DNA of 22,346 nucleotides from JAVBUP01 sp031555175 (GCA_031555175.1 JAVBUP010000051.1:1-22346); one strand, 5' to 3'; positions 14,865 through 22,209 are shown, counted from the first letter of the stretch. Notes: generated by a model from the letters alone, not told the origin. Numbers and translations: made by a program.

Positions 14865-15724
14865 TATTGTTTTACCCTCCTTTTAAGAAGTGCAAATCCT
14901 GAATTAATAAGAAGGATAAAGATAAACAATATTACCCCAGTAGCGATTAAGGCTTCTCTATGAAGGTCAGCTGCATACCCCATTTCTAGTCCAATGACTG
15001 AAGTAAGAGTACTTATACCTTTAAGGATTCCTGCTGGCATTCTCGATTGATTTCCCGCTACCATCATCACTGCCATCGTTTCCCCAACTGCTCTACCAAT
15101 ACCAAGTACAACACCAGCTATAATTCCAGATTTTGCAGCTGGTAATACTGCATAAAATACTGAACGATTATGGCTAGCACCCAGCGCTAATGCCCCTTCA
15201 TAATATGAATCAGGTACCGCTCTAATTGATGTTTCAGATACACCAATTATTGTTGGTAAAATCATAATTCCTAAAAGTATTGAAGCCGTTAGTATACTCA
15301 TTCCAGTTCCACCAAAGATATTTCTTATCAATGGTACTAAAACCATAACTCCAAAGAAACCATATACTACTGATGGTATTCCAGATAATAATTCTAAACC
15401 TGGTTTCAACACTTTATATAATGGTTTTGGACACATTTTAGCCATGAAAACTGCCGTTAGTATTCCAATTGGAACTCCAATTAGAATTGCTCCAAATGTA
15501 ACTAACAAACTACCCATTATCATAGGCAAAATTCCATATGATGCCGGAACATCTGCCGGCTTCCAACTCTTACCTAAAATGAAATCAAATAAACCTATTT
15601 TAGACATTGCAGGAACGCCATTCACAAATAAAAACACACATATTAATCCAACAGCAAGAATAGATGTTAAAGCTGAAATTAAAAAGATGTTCTGCATAAA
15701 TTTTTCCTTAAATTTTCTTCCCAT
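14864..15724 (-). CDS. pstC: Phosphate ABC transporter permease PstC
   Basis: 286 aa from the ATG at 15724, which has GGAGG at 15733-15737; the longer in-frame start at 15745 has no SD and would begin next to the intergenic hairpin. Six membrane helices. 'GLELLSGIPSVVYGFFGVMVLVPLIR' and the EAA loop 'SYYEGALALGASHNRSVFYAVLPAAKSGIIAGVVLGIGRAVGETMAVMMVAGN' are PstC signatures. Pairs with PstA in the membrane. Confidence 0.97.
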   Translation of the reverse strand: MGRKFKEKFMQNIFLISALTSILAVGLICVFLFVNGVPAMSKIGLFDFILGKSWKPADVPASYGILPMIMGSLLVTFGAILIGVPIGILTAVFMAKMCPKPLYKVLKPGLELLSGIPSVVYGFFGVMVLVPLIRNIFGGTGMSILTASILLGIMILPTIIGVSETSIRAVPDSYYEGALALGASHNRSVFYAVLPAAKSGIIAGVVLGIGRAVGETMAVMMVAGNQSRMPAGILKGISTLTSVIGLEMGYAADLHREALIATGVILFIFILLINSGFALLKRRVKQ

Positions 15725-15746
15725 ATTGAATACCTCCAAACTCATA

Positions 15747-15767
15747 TAGGCCAGGAGTCCTGGCCTA
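15747..15767. promoter_or_regulatory. GC-rich hairpin between pstS and pstC
   Basis: Arms TAGGCCAGGA (15747-15756) and TCCTGGCCTA (15758-15767) around one base: a perfect dyad, very GC-rich against the AT-rich background. On the minus strand no T-run follows, so it is not an ordinary terminator. It lies right after the pstS stop, where a 3' stabilising stem or partial attenuator would give more pstS than pstC mRNA. A binding-protein excess is normal for ABC importers. Confidence 0.7.
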
Positions 15768-15774
15768 ATTAATT

Positions 15775-16635
15775 CTATTTTTCAAAGCTTTCCCAAGTTG
15801 TAGTAACACCTGTGAATATCGCCTTAACTTCTTCTTTTGTTAAGTTATCAATTGGATTTTCTTTATTAACAATTACTGCAATACCATCTAAAGCAATAGT
15901 AATTGATGTTAATTTAGCCAATTCACTTTCTTTTAAGTCACGACTAGCCATTCCAATTTGCGCTGATCCATCAATAGCACTTGTCATACCTGAAGTTGAA
16001 TCTGTTTCTTGTAAATCAATTGTTGCATTTGGGTTAATAACTTTATATGCATCAATTAATTCTTGCATTAATGGTGATACTGAACTTGATCCAGCAACTG
16101 TAATTTTTCCTGATGGTCTGTTTCCTGCATAAGCAGTAGCGTTATCATCAATTGCAATATATTTGCCAGATACTACTTCTTGACCTTCTTTTGATAGAAT
16201 ATAATCAATGAAGTCTTTAGCAACTCCTGTAGCTTCTCCACTTACAGCAATATTGAATGGTCTTGAGATTGCATAAGATCCATTTTTGATATTTGCTGTA
16301 GTAGCCTCAGCTCCATCAATCTTAACCGCTTTTACTGAATCACTTAATGAACCAGTTGATACATATCCAATTGAATATAAATCTTGTTCTACTGTTGTAA
16401 TAACTACCCCAGTTTTACTTAATACTGTAGCATCTTCTGATGTCTTATCTACTTTATTACCACTAGCATCTTTCTCTTCAACTCCAAACAACTCAATGAA
16501 TGCTCCTCTTGTTCCAGAACCAGCTTCCCTAGAGATTACATTAATTCCATCTGAGTAAGAAAATGACTTCTCACCACATCCTACTACACTTACTAATAAA
16601 GCAACACATAATAAACTACTAAGTAATTTTTTCAT
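15775..16635 (-). CDS. pstS: Phosphate-binding lipoprotein PstS, circularly permuted
   Basis: 286 aa from the ATG at 16635 (SD AAAGGGG at 16647-16653), giving a proper signal peptide and lipobox VVGC (Cys20). Both halves of the PstS fold are present but in reverse order. Residues 30-160 are the normally C-terminal half: SREAGSGTRGAF (35-46), 'YSIGYVSTGSLSDSVKAVKIDGAEATTANIKNGSY' and 'DFIDYILSKEGQEVVSGKYI'. Residues 178-286 are the normally N-terminal half: VAGSSSVSPL (180-189), 'AYKVINPNATIDLQETDSTSGMTSAIDGSAQIGMASRDLKESE', then 'ALDGIAVIVNKENPIDNLTKEEVKAIFTGVTTTWESF'. Residues 160-177 are a new linker. The phosphate-contact loops look intact, so it should bind phosphate outside the membrane and deliver it to PstCA. 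First gene of the pst-pho operon. Confidence 0.95.
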   Translation of the reverse strand: MKKLLSSLLCVALLVSVVGCGEKSFSYSDGINVISREAGSGTRGAFIELFGVEEKDASGNKVDKTSEDATVLSKTGVVITTVEQDLYSIGYVSTGSLSDSVKAVKIDGAEATTANIKNGSYAISRPFNIAVSGEATGVAKDFIDYILSKEGQEVVSGKYIAIDDNATAYAGNRPSGKITVAGSSSVSPLMQELIDAYKVINPNATIDLQETDSTSGMTSAIDGSAQIGMASRDLKESELAKLTSITIALDGIAVIVNKENPIDNLTKEEVKAIFTGVTTTWESFEK

Positions 16636-16679
16636 ATAATTGTCTACCCCTTTTCTCTTATCTTTCACTTTACACGCAT

Positions 16680-16685
16680 ATTCTA
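16680..16685 (-). promoter_or_regulatory. -10 element of the pst-pho operon
   Basis: TAGAAT (also readable as TATAGA one register away) on the minus strand. The sequence 17 bp upstream is not a good -35; the Pho-box repeats occupy it, as expected for an activator-dependent promoter. The 5' leader to pstS would be about 38 nt. Confidence 0.6.
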
Positions 16686-16694
16686 TACTAGCTC

Positions 16695-16734
16695 TGTAAA
16701 ATCTATTGAGTAACTATTGTAAAATGAACGTAAA
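16695..16734 (-). promoter_or_regulatory. Pho box: four TTTACA-like direct repeats
   Basis: Reading the minus strand 5'->3': TTTACG (16729-16734), TTTACA (16718-16723), TACTCA (16707-16712) and TTTACA (16695-16700), with starts 11, 11 and 12 bp apart. Bacillus PhoP binds four TT(A/T/C)ACA-like repeats about 11 bp apart, overlapping the -35 region, and the layout here matches. The box ends 9 bp upstream of the -10. Confidence 0.75.
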
Positions 16735-16760
16735 AAAAGGAAGTAAATATTTACTTCCTT
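16732..16760 (-). terminator. Terminator of the large lipoprotein gene (24-nt perfect palindrome)
   Basis: Bases 16737-16760 form a perfect dyad (AAGGAAGTAAAT and its complement). On the minus strand a run of seven T follows, 7 nt past the stop. The end of that T-run runs into the distal Pho-box repeat, so the terminator directly abuts the pst promoter. Confidence 0.92.
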
Positions 16761-16767
16761 AAAAGTA

Positions 16768-19275
16768 TTACTTTATAAAGTTACCATAAAGGGAATTTCC
16801 ATTAGTATCTAACGCTGGTCCTGTATGAGTTATTGTACCAGAGTTAACATTACCTGTCGCCGTTAAACTTTCTGGTTTACCACACCAACCTATAATTCCT
16901 CCCATAGCAGAAGTAATCCCTTTAACACTAGCTTTCAAAGTTAACTCTAAGTTACCAGTATTCAAGTTATTCTTTACAACAAATAAGTTAGTTATAGGCC
17001 ATGTGTACGCTTGTGCCACGATACCACCAACAAAAGAGTCTGCACCACTTACTATAATATTACCATTATTAGTACACCCATCTATTGTTTCAACACTTGC
17101 AATATCGTACCACATATATCCAACAATTCCACCAGCCATAGATACTCTTTCTGATATGAACGTTATTGTTCCGTTATTTACTGATTCCTTGATTGTAGAA
17201 GTATGCTTCATATATGCCGCAATTCCAGCCGCATAACTAATATCTGTCTCAGATGCATGACTACCAAATGTTATGCTAACATTCCCATTATTAGTCGCCC
17301 TCTCAATAATCGAACCATTCACTTCGCTACTTATTCCCGCTGCTAATACAAATGGCTGAGCATTTGTAATTGTAACATTTGCTCCATTAGTTACATCTGT
17401 CATCGTCGAACTTTGTAAATACTCAACTATCCCTGATACAGATGTAAGATCTCCACTAGCTTTTATCTCTCCATCTATGATAGTTATATTCGAAATAGTT
17501 GAATTGCGTGCTAATCCAGTAAGAGTTCCAACCCAGCCAGTGACTTCAATATCTACTTTTGCAAAACCAATATTTTTCAAATTGGCATTTGTCACAGACC
17601 TAAATAACCCGCCATAATCCTTAATAGAGTTTTTAATGCTTAAATTCATAATAGTCTTATTTTGTCCATCAAATGTACCTTTAAACTCATAAGAGCCAGT
17701 TCCAATATAAGTCCAGTTCTTAGCATTTAAATCAATATTCTCACTTAACTCTATTGTTTTGCCAACAAAGCTATCCTGACTAATGCTTGGTGCTACCCCA
17801 TTTACTATATTTCTAAACCCAGCTAATTCCGAAGCGTTAGAAATTACAAACTTCGAGGCAGTGCCGTCTCCATACCATGTATAGCTTACAGATGTTCCAT
17901 TCCAAGCTTCTAACCACTTAGCATAAACAGTAACATTAGCACTTAGCTTATTACCAAAACTATATTCTGTTGTATAAGCATCACTAGTATACCATCCTGC
18001 AAACGTATATCCTGCTTTTGTTGGATTACTTGGCTTAACTGTATTTACTGTTTCTTTTATAGTTTGCGTTGGTATTGCAGTCCCGCCATTAGTATTAAAA
18101 GTTATACTATAAGTTTTTTCTGCAACTACTGTCTTAGTAACTTTATTACTATAATCAGAATCTTGATATCCATTCTCAACTGTTAAAGCCTTAATTTGAA
18201 TATTATTTGTTCCTACAACTAAATAACTAGATATATCTAATGAAGTAGTAGCAACTGTACTTACCTTCTTACCATTTACATAGATTGCGTAACTACTTGC
18301 ATGATCTATTCTATCCCAACTTAAGATATTACCTGCAATTGATAATGTTGGCATTCTCAGATAAGTTGGCATTACTGGAATATCTTCAGCAATATAAATA
18401 GTGCTTGCAATATTAGATTTCGCATTTTCATTTTCTGATTGAACCGCCATAATCGTTCCAGAACCGCTAATAGCTACTGCTGCTTCTATATGTAAAGTCG
18501 TAATTACACCAGTTAATTGAATACTCTCTGTTGTTGCCAAACTGGCAATAGCAACATTTAATACTTTCCCAGCGATCTCTAAACTACTTATAACTGCATT
18601 ATCTTTCACATCTACTCTGCCAACTTCACCATTAACATCTATTGAAAGCGCCATCGCCCCTTCTTCAATAACTAAGTTATCAGTAGTTCCGCTAATAACA
18701 ACTACAGTGTCAATAGCTCCAGACTTAATCGCTAAATCAGTAAGTCCACCCTCTACTGTAATATGAGCATTTTTCGCATCGCTATTAACTGTTAAATCTC
18801 CAATAGTTGCATTTTCCTTGATAGCTACTGTTGGGCTACCACCTAACTCAATAGTATCTACACTTTCATAAATCTCAATAATTGCAAAGTTAATTGTTTT
18901 AAGGGAAGTCACTTTACTTCCTTCTTCAATTACAACACGGTTATTTTTATCTTCTCTACCAGCTACTAAATTTTTAACTTTACTATTTTTTATATGTACA
19001 GAATTTTCCCCTCCGCCATATACTTCTAAGTTTTCTGTCACAGTGATATTATCTAAAGCAACATCTCCATCACCAACTTTATCACCTATAAGAATGTTTT
19101 TGGCAGTTGTGTTTTCTAATATTACATTAGCTGATTCGATTACAATTGTTTCGTACTTATCACTATATTCATAAGTTCCATCTTTTGTAATTGTATGTTC
19201 TTTACTACTACCACATGCTACAAATAAAACCATTGTAATCATGATTCCAAAACAAAGTATTATTTTCCTTTTCAT
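16768..19275 (-). CDS. Large multidomain surface lipoprotein: beta-solenoid, Fn3-like, InlB/Flg_new repeat, GLUG-like repeats
   Basis: 835 aa from the ATG at 19275; the first in-frame ATG (19284) lies within the SD AGGTGAT and cannot use it. Lipobox LFVAC (Cys21). About 40-280: a repeating 'v.I.ega.i..L.v.g' strand pattern typical of a beta-solenoid. About 302-385: Fn3-like ('LSWDRIDHASSYAIYVNGKKV', 'SSYLVVGTNNIQIKALT'). 388-455: Listeria-Bacteroides/InlB repeat ('ITFNTNGGTAIPTQTI', 'AGYTFAGWYTS', 'NVTVYAKW'). About 460-835: ISNASELAGFRNIVNG, then 'FKGTFDGQNKTIMNLSI' and repeated '..GGIVGYM....TI..CTNNGNI' turns, as in GLUG-type beta-helices of surface proteins. No catalytic motif is visible. 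Probably a cell-surface adhesin or glycan-interacting protein. Own promoter and terminator. Confidence 0.88.
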   Translation of the reverse strand: MKRKIILCFGIMITMVLFVACGSSKEHTITKDGTYEYSDKYETIVIESANVILENTTAKNILIGDKVGDGDVALDNITVTENLEVYGGGENSVHIKNSKVKNLVAGREDKNNRVVIEEGSKVTSLKTINFAIIEIYESVDTIELGGSPTVAIKENATIGDLTVNSDAKNAHITVEGGLTDLAIKSGAIDTVVVISGTTDNLVIEEGAMALSIDVNGEVGRVDVKDNAVISSLEIAGKVLNVAIASLATTESIQLTGVITTLHIEAAVAISGSGTIMAVQSENENAKSNIASTIYIAEDIPVMPTYLRMPTLSIAGNILSWDRIDHASSYAIYVNGKKVSTVATTSLDISSYLVVGTNNIQIKALTVENGYQDSDYSNKVTKTVVAEKTYSITFNTNGGTAIPTQTIKETVNTVKPSNPTKAGYTFAGWYTSDAYTTEYSFGNKLSANVTVYAKWLEAWNGTSVSYTWYGDGTASKFVISNASELAGFRNIVNGVAPSISQDSFVGKTIELSENIDLNAKNWTYIGTGSYEFKGTFDGQNKTIMNLSIKNSIKDYGGLFRSVTNANLKNIGFAKVDIEVTGWVGTLTGLARNSTISNITIIDGEIKASGDLTSVSGIVEYLQSSTMTDVTNGANVTITNAQPFVLAAGISSEVNGSIIERATNNGNVSITFGSHASETDISYAAGIAAYMKHTSTIKESVNNGTITFISERVSMAGGIVGYMWYDIASVETIDGCTNNGNIIVSGADSFVGGIVAQAYTWPITNLFVVKNNLNTGNLELTLKASVKGITSAMGGIIGWCGKPESLTATGNVNSGTITHTGPALDTNGNSLYGNFIK

Positions 19276-19292
19276 ATATATCACCTACATCG

Positions 19293-19320
19293 ATTATAAC
19301 ACTACGTATACTTTTTACAA
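19293..19320 (-). promoter_or_regulatory. Promoter of the large lipoprotein gene
   Basis: Minus-strand -35 TTGTAA (19315-19320), 16-bp spacer, -10 TATAAT (19293-19298). SD AGGTGAT at 19280-19286. Confidence 0.65.
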
Positions 19321-19340
19321 GCCCTTTCAATTAAATGTTG

Positions 19341-19362
19341 TTGCACTTTTGTTGCACTTTAT
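19341..19362. repeat. Tandem 11-mer TTGCACTTT-type repeat
   Basis: TTGCACTTTTG (19341-19351) is followed directly by TTGCACTTTAT (19352-19362), with 9 matching bases at the start of each and an 11-bp period. A partial third TTGCACTATTT is at 19420-19430. It lies just upstream of the lipoprotein promoter, a plausible regulator site. Confidence 0.5.
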
Positions 19363-19385
19363 CACATTTTATTCGACAAGACTAC

Positions 19386-19420
19386 TTTAGGCAATTTTTC
19401 TCCTTATTTAGGTAATTTTT
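19386..19420. repeat. Two 14-bp direct repeats 21 bp apart
   Basis: TTTAGGCAATTTTT (19386-19399) and TTTAGGTAATTTTT (19407-19420) differ at one base and start 21 bp apart, two helical turns. They lie 22-56 bp upstream of the esterase -35 element. The AT-rich composition weakens the case, but the TTTAGG core is shared. Confidence 0.45.
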
Positions 19421-19441
19421 TGCACTATTTTTTCAAAATCA

Positions 19442-19470
19442 TTTATCTAAATTATGATGTTTGCTATACT
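19442..19470 (+). promoter_or_regulatory. Extended -10 promoter of the esterase gene
   Basis: TGC-TATACT (-10 at 19465-19470 with an upstream TG), 17-bp spacer, weak -35 TTTATC (19442-19447). SD AGGAGGT at 19477-19483, 6 nt before the ATG at 19490, gives a very short leader. Confidence 0.55.
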
Positions 19471-19489
19471 GTATTTAGGAGGTATCATA

Positions 19490-20569
19490 ATGGAAAAAAA
19501 GAAATATAGTCAAAATTTAGTTGATGTATTACAAAACAATCAAAAAGATGTTGAAGAAGATGGAGTTGTGATTACATATAAACCAATTCCAGATTCAAAT
19601 GAAGAAGGTGCTATGGACCCTAGAGTCTATAAAAATAGTAAGAAAACAAACTTAATGATGAAGTTTATGCCTAAAAAGAAAATGCAAGAAATGTTTAGTA
19701 ATGTACTCAATCTTAGGCCAATGTTTAATGGGGTAAAAAGTATTCCTGTAACTAGAGATGATATGCGTATTGAAACAGTTCAAATGGATGAAAATGTTAC
19801 ATTATATATTTACTTTCCAAAAGAAATAAATAATAACGATGTTTTATACTATATTCATGGAGGGGGATTCTTCGCTGGTCATCATGGCGTAGTAGAACAA
19901 GCATGTAAAATGTTTACTGATATGCATAATGCGATTGTCGTATCGATTGATTATCGCTTAGCTCCAGAAAACCCATATCCTGCAGGACACGATGATTGCT
20001 ATAATGCACTATTATGGATTTATGAGAACATAGAAAGATATGGTGGGAATAAAGAAAGAATAGCTGTTTCTGGTGATAGTGCTGGCGGTAACTTATGTTT
20101 ATACTGTGCTATAAAAGATAAAGAAGCTGGCAAGAATATGGTTAAGGTAGTTGTTCCTTATTACCCAACTGTAAATATGTGTGGAAAAGAAGACAAATAT
20201 TATCACCCAAAAACTTCAAAATTGGATATTGCTCCAAAGTATGAAAAATATGTATTACCTATGATGTCGATGATGGGATCTATGTCAATGGGTGATTTCC
20301 TTGGAATCAAAGATGTCGAGAATCCTTATTTATCGCCATACTATGCCGACTTAACTGGATTGTGCCCAACACTATTAATGGTAGGTAGCCATGATTTCTT
20401 ATTCTTTGAATGTAAAGCATTTGCTCATAAATTAGCGGATGCAAAAGTTCCATATAAAGCTATTATTTATAAAGGTATTGGGCATGCCTTCCTTGATGAA
20501 GTTGGTAAAGCTCCTCAAGCTGAAGATAGTCTAATTGAATTATCAAAATTCATGAAACAATATATGTAA
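19490..20569 (+). CDS. Alpha/beta hydrolase, HSL (family IV) esterase/lipase type
   Basis: 359 aa from the ATG at 19490 (AGGAGGT 6 nt upstream); the longer in-frame start at 19454 precedes the SD and lies before the -10. HGGG oxyanion motif at 123-126 in 'YIHGGGFFAG', 'DYRLAPENPYPAG' (HSL hallmark), nucleophile S197 in GDSAGGN, acid D302 in 'LLMVGSHDFLFFE', base H332 in 'GIGHAFLDE'. The catalytic triad is complete. The first 90 residues form a cap-like region rich in Lys/Met. No signal peptide, so it is cytosolic. It hydrolyses carboxyl esters of small acids or acyl groups; the physiological substrate is unknown. Single gene. Confidence 0.93.
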   Translation: MEKKKYSQNLVDVLQNNQKDVEEDGVVITYKPIPDSNEEGAMDPRVYKNSKKTNLMMKFMPKKKMQEMFSNVLNLRPMFNGVKSIPVTRDDMRIETVQMDENVTLYIYFPKEINNNDVLYYIHGGGFFAGHHGVVEQACKMFTDMHNAIVVSIDYRLAPENPYPAGHDDCYNALLWIYENIERYGGNKERIAVSGDSAGGNLCLYCAIKDKEAGKNMVKVVVPYYPTVNMCGKEDKYYHPKTSKLDIAPKYEKYVLPMMSMMGSMSMGDFLGIKDVENPYLSPYYADLTGLCPTLLMVGSHDFLFFECKAFAHKLADAKVPYKAIIYKGIGHAFLDEVGKAPQAEDSLIELSKFMKQYM

Positions 20570-20591
20570 AAGGTGCCTGCACCTTTTTTTT
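20568..20591 (+). terminator. Terminator of the esterase gene
   Basis: AAAAGGTG (20568-20575), loop CCTG, CACCTTTT (20580-20587), then more T. It starts inside the stop codon. Confidence 0.92.
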
Positions 20592-20619
20592 ATGCGTTTC
20601 ACTTCATTAATAAATATGT

Positions 20620-20625
20620 TATAAT
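20620..20625 (+). promoter_or_regulatory. Extended -10 of the phosphoglycerol transferase gene
   Basis: TGT-TATAAT, a perfect -10 with an upstream TG. The -35 at 17 bp (TTTCAC) is poor. SD AAGGAG at 20646-20651 and ATG at 20659. Confidence 0.55.
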
Positions 20626-20658
20626 TTAGCGAACAAAGTTTTTAAAAGGAGTACTTTT

Positions 20659-22170
20659 ATGAATAAAAATAAACTAAAACAAGTCATTGGTTTTATCCTT
20701 ATATTTACATGTATATTTATTGGGATTGGAACATATTGGCTTTTACGAGAATTTGGTCATCTATCAATAGAACAATGCTTGCTAGTATTAACTTCTCCTC
20801 AAGAAGGTGCAGATAATTCAACATTATTAAGGTTCATATGGCAAGCTTTTATACCAATAGTTGTTAGTTCAATTATAGTCCACATTCCAGTATGGATGTA
20901 TGCTAAAGAAAAAGTTGAGAAAATAAAAAACAAAGCAGTTAGATTCGTAATGAATTTAGCTGGCTTTGTAAAAAAATATTATTTATCATTCTCATTATGC
21001 TTCTTTGCTATCACATTAGTTGTGGGATTTAAGCAATATGATATTATTGATGCAATTCGCTTTCAATTAAATCCCTCTACGTTCTTAGAAGAAAATTATG
21101 TTGATGGTTCTACAATTGATATAACATTTCCAACAGAAAAGAAAAATTTAATTCTTATCTATTTAGAATCAATGGAAAGTTCATTCGCTTCAACTGAACA
21201 TGGTGGAGCATATGAAATAAACTATATTCCTGAACTAACGAAAATAGCAAAAAATAATACTAGTTTCTCACAAACAAATTTACTAAATGGAGCTACTACA
21301 CTAACTAATACTACTTGGACTATGGCCGCGATATTAGCCCAAAACTCTGGTATTCCTCTAAAGCTAACATTTGAAAATAATGAAGTCGATGAATCATCAA
21401 AATCTGGCTATTTACCTGGAGCATATAGCTTAGGAGATATCTTAGAGAATGAAGGCTATAATCAAATGTTTATGTGTGGATCAAATGCAGCTTTTGGTGG
21501 ACGCTTGAATTATTTCAAAACACATGGTAATTACCAAATATTTGATTACGGCAGCGCAAAAGAAACTGGTCATATCCCTAGTAATTATGATGTCTTCTGG
21601 GGCTATGAGGATGAAAAACTATTTGAATTTGCTAAAGAACAAGTCACTTTACTATCACAAGAAGATGCACCATTTAACTTTACAATGTTAACAGTAGATA
21701 CTCACTTTCCTGAAGGGTATGTAGATGAAAATAATCCTCAGCCTTATAGTAATCAATATGCTAATGTAATTTCCTTCTCTGATTCGCAAGTATCTAAATT
21801 CATTGCGTGGGCTCAAGAGCAACCATTTTATAAAGATACTATGATTGTAGTAGTTGGAGATCATCTTACAATGAATGAATCATTTGTTAAAAATATTGAC
21901 TCAAGCTATAATCGTACTGCTTATAATGCATTTATTAACCCGTTTGCTACAACTACAAATACTACTAATAGAAAATTCAGCACACTTGATATTTTCCCAA
22001 CTATCATTGGTGGTCTTGGAGCAAAGATTGAGGGGAATCGTCTTGGCTTAGGAACCAACCTTTTCTCAGATGAATTAACATTAATGGATAAATATGATAT
22101 CTCTTATCTAAATGAAGAGTTGTCAAAGAAATCAGTCTTCTATAATACTAAGATAGTTAATGGTCAATAA
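20659..22170 (+). CDS. LtaS/MdoB-like phosphoglycerol transferase (sulfatase fold)
   Basis: 503 aa. Only about three membrane helices (about 8-28, 60-82, 107-124), against five in canonical LtaS, then an extracellular sulfatase-type domain. Metal/catalytic positions: E170 in 'LILIYLESMESS'; Thr cluster 213-222 in 'NGATTLTNTTWTM', where the nucleophilic Thr is expected; H349 in 'TVDTHFP'; D401/H402 in 'VVVGDH'. 'TMAAILAQNSGIPL' is closer to MdoB/OpgB ('ASQCGIPL') than to LtaS. It probably moves glycerol phosphate from phosphatidylglycerol to a membrane or wall glycan outside the cell, for example a lipoteichoic or glycan modification. SD AAGGAG, 7-nt spacing. Ends before a two-hairpin 3' region. 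Confidence 0.9.
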   Translation: MNKNKLKQVIGFILIFTCIFIGIGTYWLLREFGHLSIEQCLLVLTSPQEGADNSTLLRFIWQAFIPIVVSSIIVHIPVWMYAKEKVEKIKNKAVRFVMNLAGFVKKYYLSFSLCFFAITLVVGFKQYDIIDAIRFQLNPSTFLEENYVDGSTIDITFPTEKKNLILIYLESMESSFASTEHGGAYEINYIPELTKIAKNNTSFSQTNLLNGATTLTNTTWTMAAILAQNSGIPLKLTFENNEVDESSKSGYLPGAYSLGDILENEGYNQMFMCGSNAAFGGRLNYFKTHGNYQIFDYGSAKETGHIPSNYDVFWGYEDEKLFEFAKEQVTLLSQEDAPFNFTMLTVDTHFPEGYVDENNPQPYSNQYANVISFSDSQVSKFIAWAQEQPFYKDTMIVVVGDHLTMNESFVKNIDSSYNRTAYNAFINPFATTTNTTNRKFSTLDIFPTIIGGLGAKIEGNRLGLGTNLFSDELTLMDKYDISYLNEELSKKSVFYNTKIVNGQ

Positions 22171-22182
22171 TAAATATTACTA

Positions 22183-22209
22183 AACATATAAGACATAATC
22201 TTATATGTT
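22183..22209 (+). other. 3' hairpin without T-run
   Basis: AACATATAAG (22183-22192), 7-nt loop, CTTATATGTT (22200-22209): a perfect 10-bp stem 12 nt past the stop. No T-run follows, so it is probably an mRNA-stabilising stem upstream of the true terminator. Confidence 0.55.

Noticed and set aside
15444..15749. 101-aa plus-strand frame opposite pstC (and similar frames opposite pstA and pstS)
   Set aside because: Each is complementary to conserved codons of a certain gene and has no SD or promoter.
15775..16635. PstS order as the result of a frameshift, fusion or two split genes
   Set aside because: A single uninterrupted frame with one signal peptide contains each half once, joined by an ordinary linker; both halves are complete.
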